A DNA stretch of 64,000 nucleotides from assembly GCA_000733355.1 (NCBI GenBank), contig JNVV01000007.1, positions 370,624-434,623 on the forward strand, given 5' to 3'. Positions within the stretch are counted from its first letter, which is position 1. Each line of letters begins with the position of its first letter. The position numbers and the translations under genes were made by a program. Positions 1 to 11,300 of this stretch are shown here, one piece after another. The DNA comes from Falciphora oryzae. Its lineage: Eukaryota; Ascomycota; Sordariomycetes; Magnaporthales; Magnaporthaceae. The notes under the pieces are model-generated. The model worked only from the letters and a program-made list of their open reading frames with translations, searched no databases and had not been told where the DNA came from.

Positions 1-60
1 TCTGCGCGCCGTCGTCCCCGCACCGAACCTCATCGGCTTCACCCCCGCGTGACCACAAAC

Positions 61-998
61 ATGTCCACCCAAGTCGACCTCTCGACGATCCCCATCTCTC
101 CTGATGGGGACAACGGCCCCTCGTCCTCTAGCGGGGACCAGAAGGAGATCACGGTCTTCCACGACCAGAACAACTTCAACGTCAAGCACCCGCTGATGCA
201 CAACTGGACCCTATGGTTCACCAAGCCTCCGAGCGGCAAGGTTCGTGCCCCAGCTACCTCTCTTCGTAAACCGCCCTTGTGGCTTCGTACGGCTGTTGAC
301 GTTTGCGCGCTGTAGGGCGACAACAACTGGAATGATCTGCTAAAGGAGGTCATCACTTTCAACTCGGTCGAGGAGTTCTGGGGTATCTATGTGAGTGTCT
401 GGTCAGGTTGATAACCGCACCCCGCGGTCTAGGCCTACCCCGAAATCTCCCCTACAGCATTCTTTTTGTGTTGCGCCAAGCTTGCTTACATGGCGTCTGT
501 ATGCTGTAGAACAACATTGCCCCCGTCTCGGAGCTGGCGCTGAAGTCCGACTACCATCTGTTCAAGGAGGGCGTTCGGCCAGAGTGGGAGGACTCGCAGA
601 ACAAGCATGGCGGCAAGTGGTCGTACAGCTTCAAGGAGAAGCGCAGCATCGGCATTGACGAGCTATGGCTTCACACGATGCTGGCCGCTATCGGCGAGAC
701 CTTGGAGCAGGAGGATGACGGCGAGGTGATGGGCGTTGTCGTCAATGTGCGCAAGGCCTTCTATCGTGTCGGTGTCTGGACCCGATCTACCGGCAAGTCC
801 ATCCCTGGCCGTGGTGAGGGCGATGTCGCTGGCGGCAAGGGCCGTGCCCCCGAGAAGAGCAAGGGCATTCTCATGGACATCGGCAAGCGTTTCAAGGAGG
901 TCCTCAAGCTGCCGCCTAACGAGATCCTCGAGTTTTCGGGCCACAACGATGCCGCCCACAGTGGCAGCACTAGGGCCAAGGCGAAATTCACGGTCTGA
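61..998 (+). CDS. Translation initiation factor eIF4E (mRNA cap-binding protein)
   Basis: Cap-binding subunit of eIF4F, which recruits capped mRNAs to ribosomes in the cytoplasm. Three exons join in frame: 61-240, 316-390 and 510-998, giving about 247 residues, normal for the family. The family signature is clear: VKHPL followed by WTLWFTKPP near residue 45, EEFWGIY, LKSDYHLFKEGVRPEWED, and DELWLH, including the tryptophans that sandwich the m7G cap and the acidic residue next to them. The C-terminus has the usual SGSTRAKAKFTV ending. The variable N-terminal 40 residues are Ser/Asp-rich. The ATG at 61 is the first in frame, but the frame stays open to the window edge, so a longer N-terminus or upstream exon cannot be excluded. 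Identity is certain; only the 5' end is open. Confidence 0.93.
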
Positions 999-1809
999 GA
1001 CACCCTCCGGATGAACGATAGACTTTTCGCATCCTGCTTTAAGCGTGGCCCGGGGCTGGATAGATGATGCGGCTGTTCGTCATCGTCTGGCTCCGATATC
1101 ATATCATTTTTTAAAAACTCTAGGCTTCTGCGCAAGCTCACGTCTCTATCGCACTCACTACACACTTATGACACACATACCACCCGGGAATATCAATCAC
1201 GAGAGGCTTTCATTTTTCACGCTTTTTCCCCCTTATGTCGATGGACTGAAAATATCCTCCTTTTTGTTTCCCCCTCACTTGCGCACCCCACTTGCGTTAC
1301 CCCGGACTTTGACTTACGGATCAGTTGAACAAAAGTACCTTCTCCCTGGCTCGAGGTGAGGCAAGTGAAAGGTCCCAAAACTAAACATTAGGCACCTCTC
1401 AAAAAGCCTAGGTTCTGAGATTGGAGCGAGTCATCCCCTCATGCGTTCCATGCGTTGCGTTTGCGTAGGTATATGTAAAGGGGTTAGGGGGACAAGGCGT
1501 TTTTGGGCGTTCTGACAGCTGTAAATTACCAAAATTCGGAACTAAGAATGAATCCGCCAGAAAACCAGGAATTTACTCAAACGCCATGTGCCTGTCATTC
1601 TGATACACATAGTACCTCAAGGCGGGGGAATTGAGGAGACCGAAGAGCTGTCTCTTGCTTGAATCCTCCCGAGGCAGGCAAGCACAAAGAAATTCGGTTG
1701 AACATCCCAATCTAATTCTATCCGTGTCTTTTCTTCTAACCTTTGTTATTGTACAAACGACACCGACAGAGCGGCCGGATGAGACTAGGTCTATTACGAT
1801 GGAGTGCGT
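999..1809. other. Intergenic, convergent 3' ends
   Basis: This stretch lies between the 3' ends of eIF4E and the acyl-CoA synthetase. It is AT-richer than the flanking genes and carries no reading frame with coding character. It should hold both 3' UTRs; no other element is seen. Confidence 0.6.
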
Positions 1810-3832
1810 CTACATCTCATCGCCGCTAAAGTCGTCCTGGAAGACGGCCTGGACAAGCTGCTTCTTGTTGATCTTGCCCATGGCGTTGCGCGGGATGTGC
1901 TCCACTACCCTCATGACCTGGGGGATTTTGTAGCTGACGAGGCGCGTCTTGAGGGCGCGGCGCATGTCCATGGGCGTCCACTTGCTGCCCTCGGGCACGC
2001 TGTCCCTGTCCAGCACGATGACGCAGCCGACCTTTTGCCCCCACTTGCCCGACGGCACGGCGCAGACGGCCGCCTCGGCGACCTGGGGGAGCGACAGCAG
2101 TTCGCGCTCCACCTCGAGCGCCGAAACCTTCTCGCCGCCCGACTTGATGATGTCGGCGCTCTTTCGACCCAGGATGAAGTACATGGGGCCATTCCTCGTC
2201 CACTCCTGACCAGGCGAGTCGTTTTCGCCCGCTCCAGGGACGGGTCTGCGAACCGCCACGTCGCCCGTCTTGAACCACTTGCTACCAGAACCATTGGCAT
2301 TGCCGTTGGTGTGTCCATTGGTTTGACTGCTGGTGTAACCGTTGGTGTGGCCGTTGGTGCGCCCGTTCGTGTGCGCATCGCCGTTGACGATCTCCTTCGG
2401 TTTGCTATTGTCATAGACAAACTCTTTGGCCGTCGCCTCCGGGTTCCGCCAATACTCGGCAAAGATTGTGGGCCCGCGGAGCTGGATCTCGCCGGCGCGC
2501 TCCCGGCCGTCCTGGTCCAGCTCCTCGCCGGGCTGGATGACGGCGCCCGTGTCGACGTCAACGAGGCGGGCCTCGACCGACGGCAGAGGCCAACCGACGC
2601 TGCCGTCGACGCGGTCGGCGTTGGCAAGGCCGCACGAGAGCGCCATGCCGACCTCGGTCATGCCGTAGCGCTCCAACAGGATGGTACCGCCTGAGAGCGC
2701 GGCCCAGGCTTTCTTGATGGGTGTTGGCAGCGCGGCCGACCCTGAGATGCTGAGGCGCATGTTGGCCGGCGACACAGCGGCGCGGCCGGCCTCCTGAAGC
2801 TCCGGCGTCAGGGACTTATGTGTCGCCAGGAGACGTGAGTACACAGTGGGCACGACAGTGAAGAACGTGACCTTCTCTGGGCTAGGGCGGGCGTCGGCGG
2901 TGCCGTTTGTGCCATTCGACTGCGCTGCCTCAGAGAGAAACGGTGCCGCCAGGCGACGCCACACAAAGTCGGCGTTAAAGGGGAAGAGAAACTCGACCGA
3001 GCTTCCAGCCATAAGGGGCGCAAACACGGCATTAATGGTGCCATGAATATGGTGTAGTGGCAGCACGTGCAGAAGGTGGTCGTTGGGCGAATAATTCCAA
3101 GCCTTGAGAAGCGACTGCGCCTGCGCTGTCATGACGGCCTGTGGCAAAAGCACACCTTTCTGTTATTCGAGCGTTAGTGGCCGTGTCCCCTTACTGTAGA
3201 TGTCCCAACTACGGTGCAGGGGTGCGGACTTACGGGCCTGTTTGTGGTACCGGATGTGTACAGCATCATGCCGGCACCGCCAGGGTTGGTGCCGTCCAGG
3301 GAGACTTCTTCATGGGCCGACTCTGTCTCGAACTTGGCCAGCTCCAAATGGGCTGGCTTGGAAGCCAGCCCGGTGGCAATAACATCCTGTGCTTTTTGGG
3401 CAAACTTGGCGGACGAAAGGAGAAGCGTGGCCTCGCTATGGTCCAGGATGTATCGGAGCTCTGGAGGCGGGAAGGCCGGTGCCAGGGGCAGGGCGATAGA
3501 CCTCGCCGCCAGAATGGCAAGAAGGGTTACTGGAACGATGGCATCCTTAACATGGCTGCACACAATATACAATAAACAAGAGCAGATGCTCGGCTGCATT
3601 CTTACTTACCTACATAGTCGTAGCTGTTCTCCACTAAGAAGGCAATGCGCTCGCCGTCCAGGCTATCTCTCCCGGAGGCGTCATAGAGCCGGTTTCGGAC
3701 CCTGCAGACGTCGGCTAGTAGACCACCGTACCTGAACCTCCGGCCGGACAGGGAGTGGACGACAGCAGTAGAGTCCCTGTCATGCTTGCTGATGGCCTCG
3801 AATATGGGCAGCTTGGGCAGCGTGGACGCCAT
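1810..3832 (-). CDS. AMP-binding acyl-CoA synthetase, malonyl-CoA synthetase-like (ACSF3 type)
   Basis: Adenylate-forming ligase that would activate a carboxylic acid with ATP and CoA. Exons, in coding order, are 3610-3832, 3234-3529 and 1810-3159, giving 622 residues. The first acceptor was chosen because it restores DYVVTLLAILAARS without a stop. Motifs are the phosphate loop YTSGTTNRPKG (about 165-175), YGMTE (338-342), KTGD (to 473) and GRKSADIIKSGGEKVSALEVE, followed by the C-terminal catalytic lysine segment MGKINKK. The overall pattern (VENSYDYV, LPLHHIHG) resembles ACSF3-type malonyl/methylmalonyl-CoA synthetases, but the substrate cannot be fixed from sequence. An insertion of NG and TNG repeats at about residues 432-465 sits just before WFKTGD. 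No mitochondrial presequence is obvious and there is no clear C-terminal peroxisomal signal. Confidence 0.88.
2276..2385 (-). repeat. Imperfect trinucleotide/hexanucleotide repeat encoding (T)NG units
   Basis: A degenerate GGTGTN-CCGTTG pattern on the plus strand encodes repeated Thr-Asn-Gly and His-Thr-Asn-Gly in the acyl-CoA synthetase. It looks like in-frame microsatellite expansion in a surface loop ahead of the KTGD motif. Confidence 0.7.
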
Positions 3833-4860
3833 CCTGAAGCAGCCGGCGAGGGGTCTGTGAGGGTGTCTGAGGTATGGCCGGGAGAGAAAAAATGTTGGGA
3901 ATCTGGGATTCAACATTACAAGAAGGGGGACTCCCATTTAAGGAGCGGGTGTGGGGGCAATCAATAATATGGGGGTGGGCACCCTCGGGGGAGGGCCGTG
4001 GACGGATCGTAGGGCAGGAGCGGAAACATCAAAGCCACTGATGCTGCCGTCGGCGTTGCTGCTGCATTGGCCTGACTCCACGGAGGGAATGGCGGTTTGC
4101 GGTACTTGGGCTCGGTTGCGCCAGTCGGGCCCGCCGCCTTTAGTCGGGGGGCGAATGCAGCACAGGCACGCACGACCGGCAGGTGGAGTGTGTGAGTTTT
4201 GCGAGAGCTTGGCCATGAGGCCCCAAACCAACATTGAAGCTGGCAGGCGCGAGTTTCCTTTATTTGGCTGAATTATTTCTCCTGTCCCGGTCCGAGTGAT
4301 GGGCAGCCGGCCGGCGGTTTGTGCCCGCTGCCTATCGGGCAAGCTGAGAGTTTTTTTTTCTGGGTTGGCTGATACGAAAATTTGCCGTATGGAGAATTCT
4401 AGGCGGTCTCGATCGGTGGTGCCGCCTGCCATCCATGCTGATGCGTCGTCACCCAAGCCCCTGAAAGGCTGGGATTAGCCAGGTGATTGGACCCTCTGAT
4501 AGGCCGGGCCTGGAACCAGCGCAGCGTGCATGGAGGATGGGACGCCCGTGCCGGCATGGAGGGAGGAGGAGCGTTGCAGTGGGGGTAATTTTGCCGAAGC
4601 TTCGATAGATAAATTCGCGTGCTGTCGGGTGCCCGGGGCTTCGCTAGTGTGCCGAGCCAGTTCACCGGCAAAAACCGCATGCGAGCCGAAACAAACAGTC
4701 AGCCTTGCGTCATTCTCCAATTCTTGAACATCGTGCGTCTTGCGCCTCAAGTGGCTGTCGAACACTCGGTCACGTGGCTGGGTGGCAGCGCGACAAGTGA
4801 ACCGCCTCAGGAAACGAAAAGCCCGGGCAGCAGACATTTGTTTGCGCCTATTCGAGTCAG
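3833..4860. promoter_or_regulatory. Divergent promoter region, acyl-CoA synthetase / BolA gene
   Basis: About 1 kb with no credible gene. It must hold the promoters of both flanking genes. A CCAAT box in reverse orientation (ATTGG, 4486-4490) and a T9 tract near 4350 are visible. Confidence 0.5.
4769..4776. promoter_or_regulatory. GTCACGTG E-box (Cbf1/Pho4-type site)
   Basis: Perfect match to the RTCACRTG octamer recognised by fungal bHLH factors such as Cbf1, 85 bp upstream of the BolA start. The match is seen; function is inferred. Confidence 0.4.
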
Positions 4861-5656
4861 ATGTTCCGCCGGGCTTGCTTTGGTCTCTCGAGAGCTGCCA
4901 GGAGGCCGTTCGCTACCATGACTTCCAACACACCCGTGGAGGACGCCATCAGGGAAAAGGTAGGAATCCTTGCTTTGCGTTGCAATCTTACCCCCGCTGT
5001 CCTTTCACGCTGTAGAAGCACACAACCTCCACGGGTGTCTCGTTTGCGGAGTAACTTGGGCTGCTGTGTACCTCTGGCTGCGTACCGGTCAAGTTGCAAG
5101 TGCGAAGCTTCGACACCGCTGGAGCGTTCTAGATATCAGGCCCATTTACTCTGCAGGGGTTGCGTTATACTGCCTCAACGAACATCTTCTGAATCCGCCT
5201 CCGTTTAGGTCACCGCCGCCTTCCAGCCCTCACGCCTCGAGATTCACAATGACTCGCACCTCCACGCACATCACAAGGCCATGCAGGGCAGCACGTCACG
5301 CGAGACACATTTCAGACTTGTCATAACGTCGGACCAGTTCCAGTCAAAGACGCAGCCCTCACGCCACCGCGCCATTGTAAGTGCCCTGTCTTGTAGCATA
5401 CCTAGGACGTGTATGCTGTTGTCATCCCCATCTGCATACAGTACAACCATCTTTGTATTTGTTTGATACACGGCCTTTTTGGCTTGAGAAAGCTTTGTGC
5501 ACAAAGCAACACCAAACTAACACCAGACTGTCGTAGTACGCGCTGCTCAAGGAGGAAATGGCCAAGGAAGGTGGCATTCATGCGCTGCAGCTCAAGACCA
5601 TGACCCCTGAGGAGGAGGAACGCCAGAGGCAAAAAGAGGCTGAGGCATCTAGCTGA
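4861..5656 (+). CDS. BolA-like protein, probably mitochondrial
   Basis: BolA proteins work with monothiol glutaredoxins in iron-sulfur cluster delivery; the yeast mitochondrial form Bol1 serves lipoate synthase and other [4Fe-4S] targets. Exons are 4861-4959, 5209-5376 and 5537-5656, all phase 0, giving 128 residues. The BolA core runs from about residue 22 to 115: EDAIREK, then LEIHNDSHLHAHHKA with its invariant His residues, then THFRLVITSDQF and the helix RHRAIYALLKEE with GGIHALQLKTMTPEE. The first 19 residues (MFRRACFGLSRAARRPFAT) are Arg/Ser/Ala-rich without acidic residues, a typical matrix presequence. A second in-frame ATG at 4918 lies at the end of that presequence, so a shorter cytosolic form is possible. 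Confidence 0.9.
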
Positions 5657-5908
5657 GAGGTGCACACTCGACAGGCTTCTAACTGTTACCGGGTCTCGAA
5701 GAATTGGTAGGTCTTTACCGGGAGAACACTGTGTGCTCCTGGCGAGTAGGTACCAAGGTAGGTACGGACATGATAGCTATCGACTATCTCAACCCCTCTC
5801 TAGCCAAGTCAAGGAGAATAGCAACTCATGATGAATCTTCAATGGTGTCATGGCGGCCGGATTTTTAGTACTGTACAATACCCCGTTGAGATCCCGGAGT
5901 CACGCCCC

Positions 5909-7801
5909 CTACTTCTTACCGGAAGAGGTCAGACGTGGATGCGGATTCCTCAGCATGGCCTCCCGAAAATGTTCGACAAGGCTTTTGCTGTCTTTGTTTT
6001 TCTGTACCCTGGAGCCCGTAGCCTCGCGGGAAGGGGGTCTCATACTTGTTTCCTGAGGGGGCCTGGCTGAGCGCGGCAGTTTCGGTTTTCGAACAGTCTC
6101 GGGGATCCGTGTAGGATTTGCCTCTAGTACCGATCGTGATGTGTTTGGGATAATCACCGACGGTTGACTGGAGATGTCTGGAGCACTTAGCCACGAGCCC
6201 GCCATGCTTCTGGAGCGTTTTTCCGACCCAAGAATGCGCGGCCTCGAATATGTGGACTTTGGAGTGCTCAGGTCGGGTGAACAACTTGTACGTTGCGATG
6301 ACCGATTTTCGAGTAGCTCATCCTCTCCTTCCTCAGTCGGCTCTTCCGCGGATGTCTGCACTAGAGGCTGCGAGCGCTCGCTGACCGGAGCCGTTCGGGT
6401 CTCGGTTCCAGCAAGGCCCTCATTGATGTGCTTTATCTCCCCCGGATACACATCGAAGACACGAGCAACCGCGGCTTTGTCCATTACATGCTGGTTGTAG
6501 ACTGGCTGTGTCGTGTTCCTGTTATACCACTTGATTGCTGGAAGAGGGTTGCTGCCTTCTGTCCAGTTCTGGATATAAGGAAGGAATCCGTGCGTAAATG
6601 CCCGGATGAAGTCGTCGTAGAGGAAAGGGATGAGCTCGTCTTGATCCTCAAGGTACTTTAGATACATGCAGGTCCGAAGAAACGTGGAGAGGTCGCCGCC
6701 ATAGTCTAGATAGGTTGCTTTGAATTGCTCAAAGGGCTTCCGGCTAGTAGGAGGTGATAGCACCTTGGGGGTGTTGGTGACCGGCTGTGTTTTGTGTCGG
6801 GGCTCCTCTTCGAGAGGCACGAGGGTCTTTTGCGGCAAAAGGGGCTCCTGTGCCACCGAGGGAGAAACCTGCTCGTCTGGCTCGTCAAAGATAAGGTTGT
6901 TCAAAGGCTGCATCCGCTGACGTTTCTTCCGCGGCGTATCTTGGTCGCCTTGCTTGCCTTGACCCTCTGAGCATGGGATGACCTGCGCGGATGGCGGCGT
7001 GGGACACGGCTTGGCAAGCCGATTTATGGTCACCCTCTCGACCCGGTCACTCGCCCTCGGCAGGACTAGCGGCAGTTCGTCTTCAGAGTTGCCTATGCTG
7101 CTGGAGGGCACAGGCGGGTAAAATTTCCTCTTCGGGACATGCCGCATCGGCGAGGATGTGCTGCTGGTTACGCGAGAGCGCAGAGTCGGCCCAGTTGCCA
7201 CGCTAAACTGAACGTGCGAGGACTGAACCTGGGTGGCGAAGTTATGAGGCTCGTTGGAGTGCGCTGGTGGCTGAGTGGGCGGATTAGGGTGAGGACGCTG
7301 TGTGGGCGACGAAGTGCCGCTCGCATTGTCTGAATGGACAACGACTGTAGGGCGATCGCGGACCGGAGACTGTGACCAGCTAATCTCGGTTCCATGCGGA
7401 CTCTGATCGATGCTCTGTGACAAGACATGACCTCGTGTTATTGGCGTCGCAGGTCTTGACTCTTCTTCATCGTCGCTTTTGGATGTCGGGCGAGGTGGAA
7501 GGTTGAAAGTCGCTGCTTGCGGTGGGGAAAAGGCCATTTGCGCGGGACTGGGCCGCTGGACCTTGGCTTGCCTGGTGTGGAATTCCTCCAGTTCCTTCAG
7601 GACCGAGGGCGGGATACTGGGCGGGGCCCCAGGTTGCTTGCTCAGTCCTTCTGCCCACGCATTCTCTTTGGCAAGAAGGACCTCTTGGTCCTTTGGGATC
7701 CGAAAGAGAGCAGCGCTAACGCGCCCGCCATTGGTGGTGGATTGTGACCTCGAGCTGAGGCCTTGGTCGCTGCCGCGTGCTCGACTCCTTGGAAGCGACA
7801 T
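5909..7801 (-). CDS. Uncharacterised filamentous-fungal protein (630 aa), possibly chromatin or telomere related
   Basis: One uninterrupted exon of 630 codons. I do not recognise the family with confidence. Residues 1-60 contain a conserved-looking helical stretch (FRIPKDQEVLLAKENAWAEGL). Residues 60-360 are low-complexity Pro/Ser/Arg-rich, likely disordered, with a basic run PRKKRQR that could be a nuclear localisation signal. A folded segment at about 365-450 is rich in aromatic residues (FKATYLDYGGDLSTFLRTC, then LYDDFIRAFTHGFLPYIQNW). The rest is disordered and basic, with repeated SR/RS-like patches. The (D)DFI...Y..Y pattern recalls a domain in filamentous-fungal proteins linked to telomeres, but that is recollection, not proof. 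It is transcribed away from FAB1 and converges on the BolA gene. Confidence 0.6.
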   Translation of the reverse strand: MSLPRSRARGSDQGLSSRSQSTTNGGRVSAALFRIPKDQEVLLAKENAWAEGLSKQPGAPPSIPPSVLKELEEFHTRQAKVQRPSPAQMAFSPPQAATFNLPPRPTSKSDDEEESRPATPITRGHVLSQSIDQSPHGTEISWSQSPVRDRPTVVVHSDNASGTSSPTQRPHPNPPTQPPAHSNEPHNFATQVQSSHVQFSVATGPTLRSRVTSSTSSPMRHVPKRKFYPPVPSSSIGNSEDELPLVLPRASDRVERVTINRLAKPCPTPPSAQVIPCSEGQGKQGDQDTPRKKRQRMQPLNNLIFDEPDEQVSPSVAQEPLLPQKTLVPLEEEPRHKTQPVTNTPKVLSPPTSRKPFEQFKATYLDYGGDLSTFLRTCMYLKYLEDQDELIPFLYDDFIRAFTHGFLPYIQNWTEGSNPLPAIKWYNRNTTQPVYNQHVMDKAAVARVFDVYPGEIKHINEGLAGTETRTAPVSERSQPLVQTSAEEPTEEGEDELLENRSSQRTSCSPDLSTPKSTYSRPRILGSEKRSRSMAGSWLSAPDISSQPSVIIPNTSRSVLEANPTRIPETVRKPKLPRSARPPQETSMRPPSREATGSRVQKNKDSKSLVEHFREAMLRNPHPRLTSSGKK

Positions 7802-8369
7802 GGTGGCATGGAGTCATCCACTCCATATCTGAACTGGATGGCGGGATAGGGAACAAGTAGCGAGAGAAGCGCCTCTGTCCATAACCTGTGTGGGGAAGGC
7901 GGACCCCCACTTCCACCCGTGTAACGCGTCGCATGTCTGGGCTCACCATCAAGGTTGCATCACATACAGCTGTGGCCAACGCCCTGTCACGTGATACATC
8001 GCATCATTAGTCACTGGTCACAAGCCAGGCTGCGGGGCCAGCTCCCCCACCCCATCGCCAACCATTGTCAGCCGGGCCTTGACGTAATCACACGCTGCTG
8101 GTGGCACACTGGTGCGGGAGCAAGGATCCTGATTTGACTCCGACTCACTTCGCGACGCCGCCGTTGCAGCCAGGCAAGGCTCCCTGCACCACCGTTGCCC
8201 ATCTCTGCAGTAGGCCGGCCCTTCATGCGCAAACCCCATGCTCGATCCAGATCGCTGTCCCATGGACTTTCCCGCCCGCCGTCCATGATGAGCGACACCG
8301 CCTCCCGGGCACCGACGACTACGCCCTAGCAACAACGAAATCAACCCGCGGCCGCCTCTGAGCACGGCC
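7802..8369. promoter_or_regulatory. Divergent promoter region, orphan protein / FAB1
   Basis: 568 bp between two start codons on opposite strands. A GTCACGTG octamer lies at 7986-7993. No coding frame is supported here; the FAB1-side portion is C-rich, as is common in fungal leaders. Confidence 0.5.
7986..7993. promoter_or_regulatory. GTCACGTG E-box (Cbf1/Pho4-type site)
   Basis: Second perfect RTCACRTG octamer in the window's divergent promoters. Function is inferred from the consensus only. Confidence 0.35.
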
Positions 8370-11300
8370 ATGTCATCTTCTGGGGGGCTGCGGCCCCGCG
8401 GGGATTCCTTCGCCTCCACGACCGCCTCCGAGCACGTCGACAAGGAGCAGCTCGCCCTCAACCTCGACAGGATCCACACGTCGGCGAGCCAGTCCGATGC
8501 CCTGACCACCTTCAACGACTTTGCTGCCCCGCCGGGCACGGTTCCTGCCACCGAGAGCAAGAGCAGCGCCGGAGACCTTGTCCAACAGGGCTTGAGCGGG
8601 CTCTACAGCCGGTTGAGGGAAGCCGTCGGGGCCGTCGGGAAGACACCGGCCCAGGGATCGGACGAACCCAACGCCCATGACGTCGCGTCCAAGAAGAGCT
8701 CTGTCCATACTCTACCAAATGCCGGCGCCAAGGCACCCGCGGCATCCCTCCCTCGCGGGGAGAGCGGCGGCACGGCGTCGACCTTCAGCTCGAGCATGTC
8801 AAGCGACAGCCCCTATACAACGGCGTCCGCAGCCGACAGCCACTCACAGCCGGCTCCCCAGTCCTCGAAAGCATCATCGATAACGACCATGCACGCATCC
8901 AAGTCCACCTCGTCGAGCGGCCAGAATTTGCCTAAGATGGCAAAAGCGGTCGTTTCTTCGGTTGTAAACCCCTCTGTCGCGCCCATCACAGTGAGCGCGT
9001 TCAAAGACAAAGATGCGTCTCGCGGAATCACTACCCGAGTGGAGGATGCCCCCGGGCCCTCGCGACTAAGGAGCGCTAGCAGGACATCCGACGTACCCAA
9101 GGCCACTATCCCAGGGACGGTCAACTCGTTTGAAGGCTCAGATCTCAAGCTTCCACTCCCACCCCGCTCACGACGGGAAGAGGGGCTGAGCGCGGACGCC
9201 GGATCGGATGCTCCAATGAGCCCGGTTAGAGGGTCCGCAGCGTCCGTGTCAACCCAGCATAGCGCGGACGCAAGCCTGAGGGCGTCTGCAGCAGCCCCGA
9301 GGGCATCCTCGCGAGACACGCTCAGGAAGCCCGCCGTCATCGACAGGATCAGCCATGCCCGAGCATCTGGGGACAGCAGGTCCCGATCCTCCTCTATGGA
9401 ACCTGGCATGGCCGAGCCGAGTCCCATCAGCACGTCCGCCCACAACTCGGTGTACCATGATTCATTTGCCAGGCATGAAAAACCGCAGCAGTTGGCATCC
9501 GGAAAGTTCAGGATCCCGGGAACCACCACGAATGAAGGGTCCCCTCAGACTGTCAACGCCCGCCTCGAGCTTATGCGGAAGCAGGTTGTCAGCAAAGAGT
9601 TCTGGATGGCAGACGAGACTTGCAAGGAGTGCTTCATTTGCGGCCAACCCTTCTCCGCGTTCCGACGGAAGCACCACTGCCGCACTTGCGGCTGCATCTT
9701 CGACTCGAAATGCACGTCTACCATCTCTGGACAGAAGTTCGGCGTGGCTGGGACCCTGCGCGTCTGCAAGACATGTCTTGACATTATCAACCGCCGCTAC
9801 GATTCTGGCTCCGACGACTCGGGAGACGACTCATATCTGCCGACCATATTTCGCTCAGGCGTCAACAATGGCCCTCAGACCACCTCGAAGCCCCGGGCGG
9901 ACGACGAGGCTAGCATCTTTGAACGCAACGAAGAAGGCGATGACTCGAGGTCGGCCATGACTCCCATGATGGCCATACCCACACGACGGATTGGTGACTC
10001 CAAGGTGTTGGAGATTGACGCTCCTCAGCTCAGCCGACCTAGCTCGTCACGGTCTCTCAAGTCGCTCGCCGGACGGCCCATGTCATCCGGTCATAGGCGG
10101 ACTCATTCAAAGTCCAACTTCTTGGGCCGTTTCAGGGCCACAGCCGAGGAGCGTGCCCCTTTCCGCAAGCCGCTGAATGACGAGCTTAGGCGCAACCCCA
10201 AGCTGCCTGCTTTCCACGACGACAACATCATCGATCCCGAATTAGAACCGTACATGTCGGAAGAGTCTAGTGGCGATGAGCAGATGAGCATTTTTGCGAC
10301 AATGGCCAGTAATGAAATTGCCCCGTCCAGTCTGGACCCAGAAAAGTCCAACTTCGGCCCCTTTCTGTCGGCAGGGAAGAGGCACCGGATGCGCCCCGGA
10401 GAGAAGAGTATCAGTGGCCTCAGCTTCACCAGCCGAGGCGTGGATGACGGCCCCGGAACCTCGCTTGCCGCTGGCCACTCCAGGCCTAACCGGAGGCGCA
10501 ACATGAGCACTGCCAGTGCCAGCCAGCACCACACTCTGCGCTCACCTAGGCCTAGGTCTGGCGTGTTCTACAAGGGATTCTCGGCTTCGGGCGATCTGCT
10601 CGGTGTTCTTGACACCCCGATCGAGGCCACAAAGCTGACCAGAAGCGACTCTATGAGGGGCGAGCGCCCAACTGAAGTCCAACTCAGTCCGTCGAGTCTG
10701 AAACACGTCAAAAAGCTCCTTCGGCAGCTTCTACAAGACGCGAAACTCCCCAGCGCGGCAGCATGGGAAAGGTCGCTTCTTCCGATTCTGACACGATGCG
10801 CCGATGATGTCTCTCCAGACAGCCGCCAGCAGCTAGATGACATGGACATCCGCCATTATGTCAAGCTGAAGAAGATCCCAGGCGCCAAACCCGGGGACAC
10901 TAGCTACGTCTCAGGCGTGATATTCACCAAAAATCTAGCCCTCAAGAGCATGCCACGGAGCATCCTCAACCCACGGGTCGTCATTGTGTCGTTCCCAATC
11001 GAGTATCAGAAGAGGCATCAGCAGCAATTTATGAGCCTACAGCAGCTGCTCGAGCAGGAGAAGGAGTTCCTGCGCGTCGTCGTGAACCGGATCATTGCTC
11101 TCCGACCTCAAGTGCTTTTGGCGGAGAAGAGTGTGGCTGGTGTCGCCCTACAATATCTATCCGAGGCCAATATCGCCGTCGTCTACAACGTGAAGCCGTC
11201 AGTCATTTTTGCCGTCGCAAGGTGTGCAGGCGCTAGCGTTATCTCTTCTTTGGATATGCTAGCGCTGCCTGTCGACGTCGGCCAAGCCGGGGGCTTCGAG

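Noticed and set aside
1804..2694. 296-codon plus-strand frame
   Set aside because: It is the antisense shadow of the acyl-CoA synthetase, whose motifs are unmistakable.
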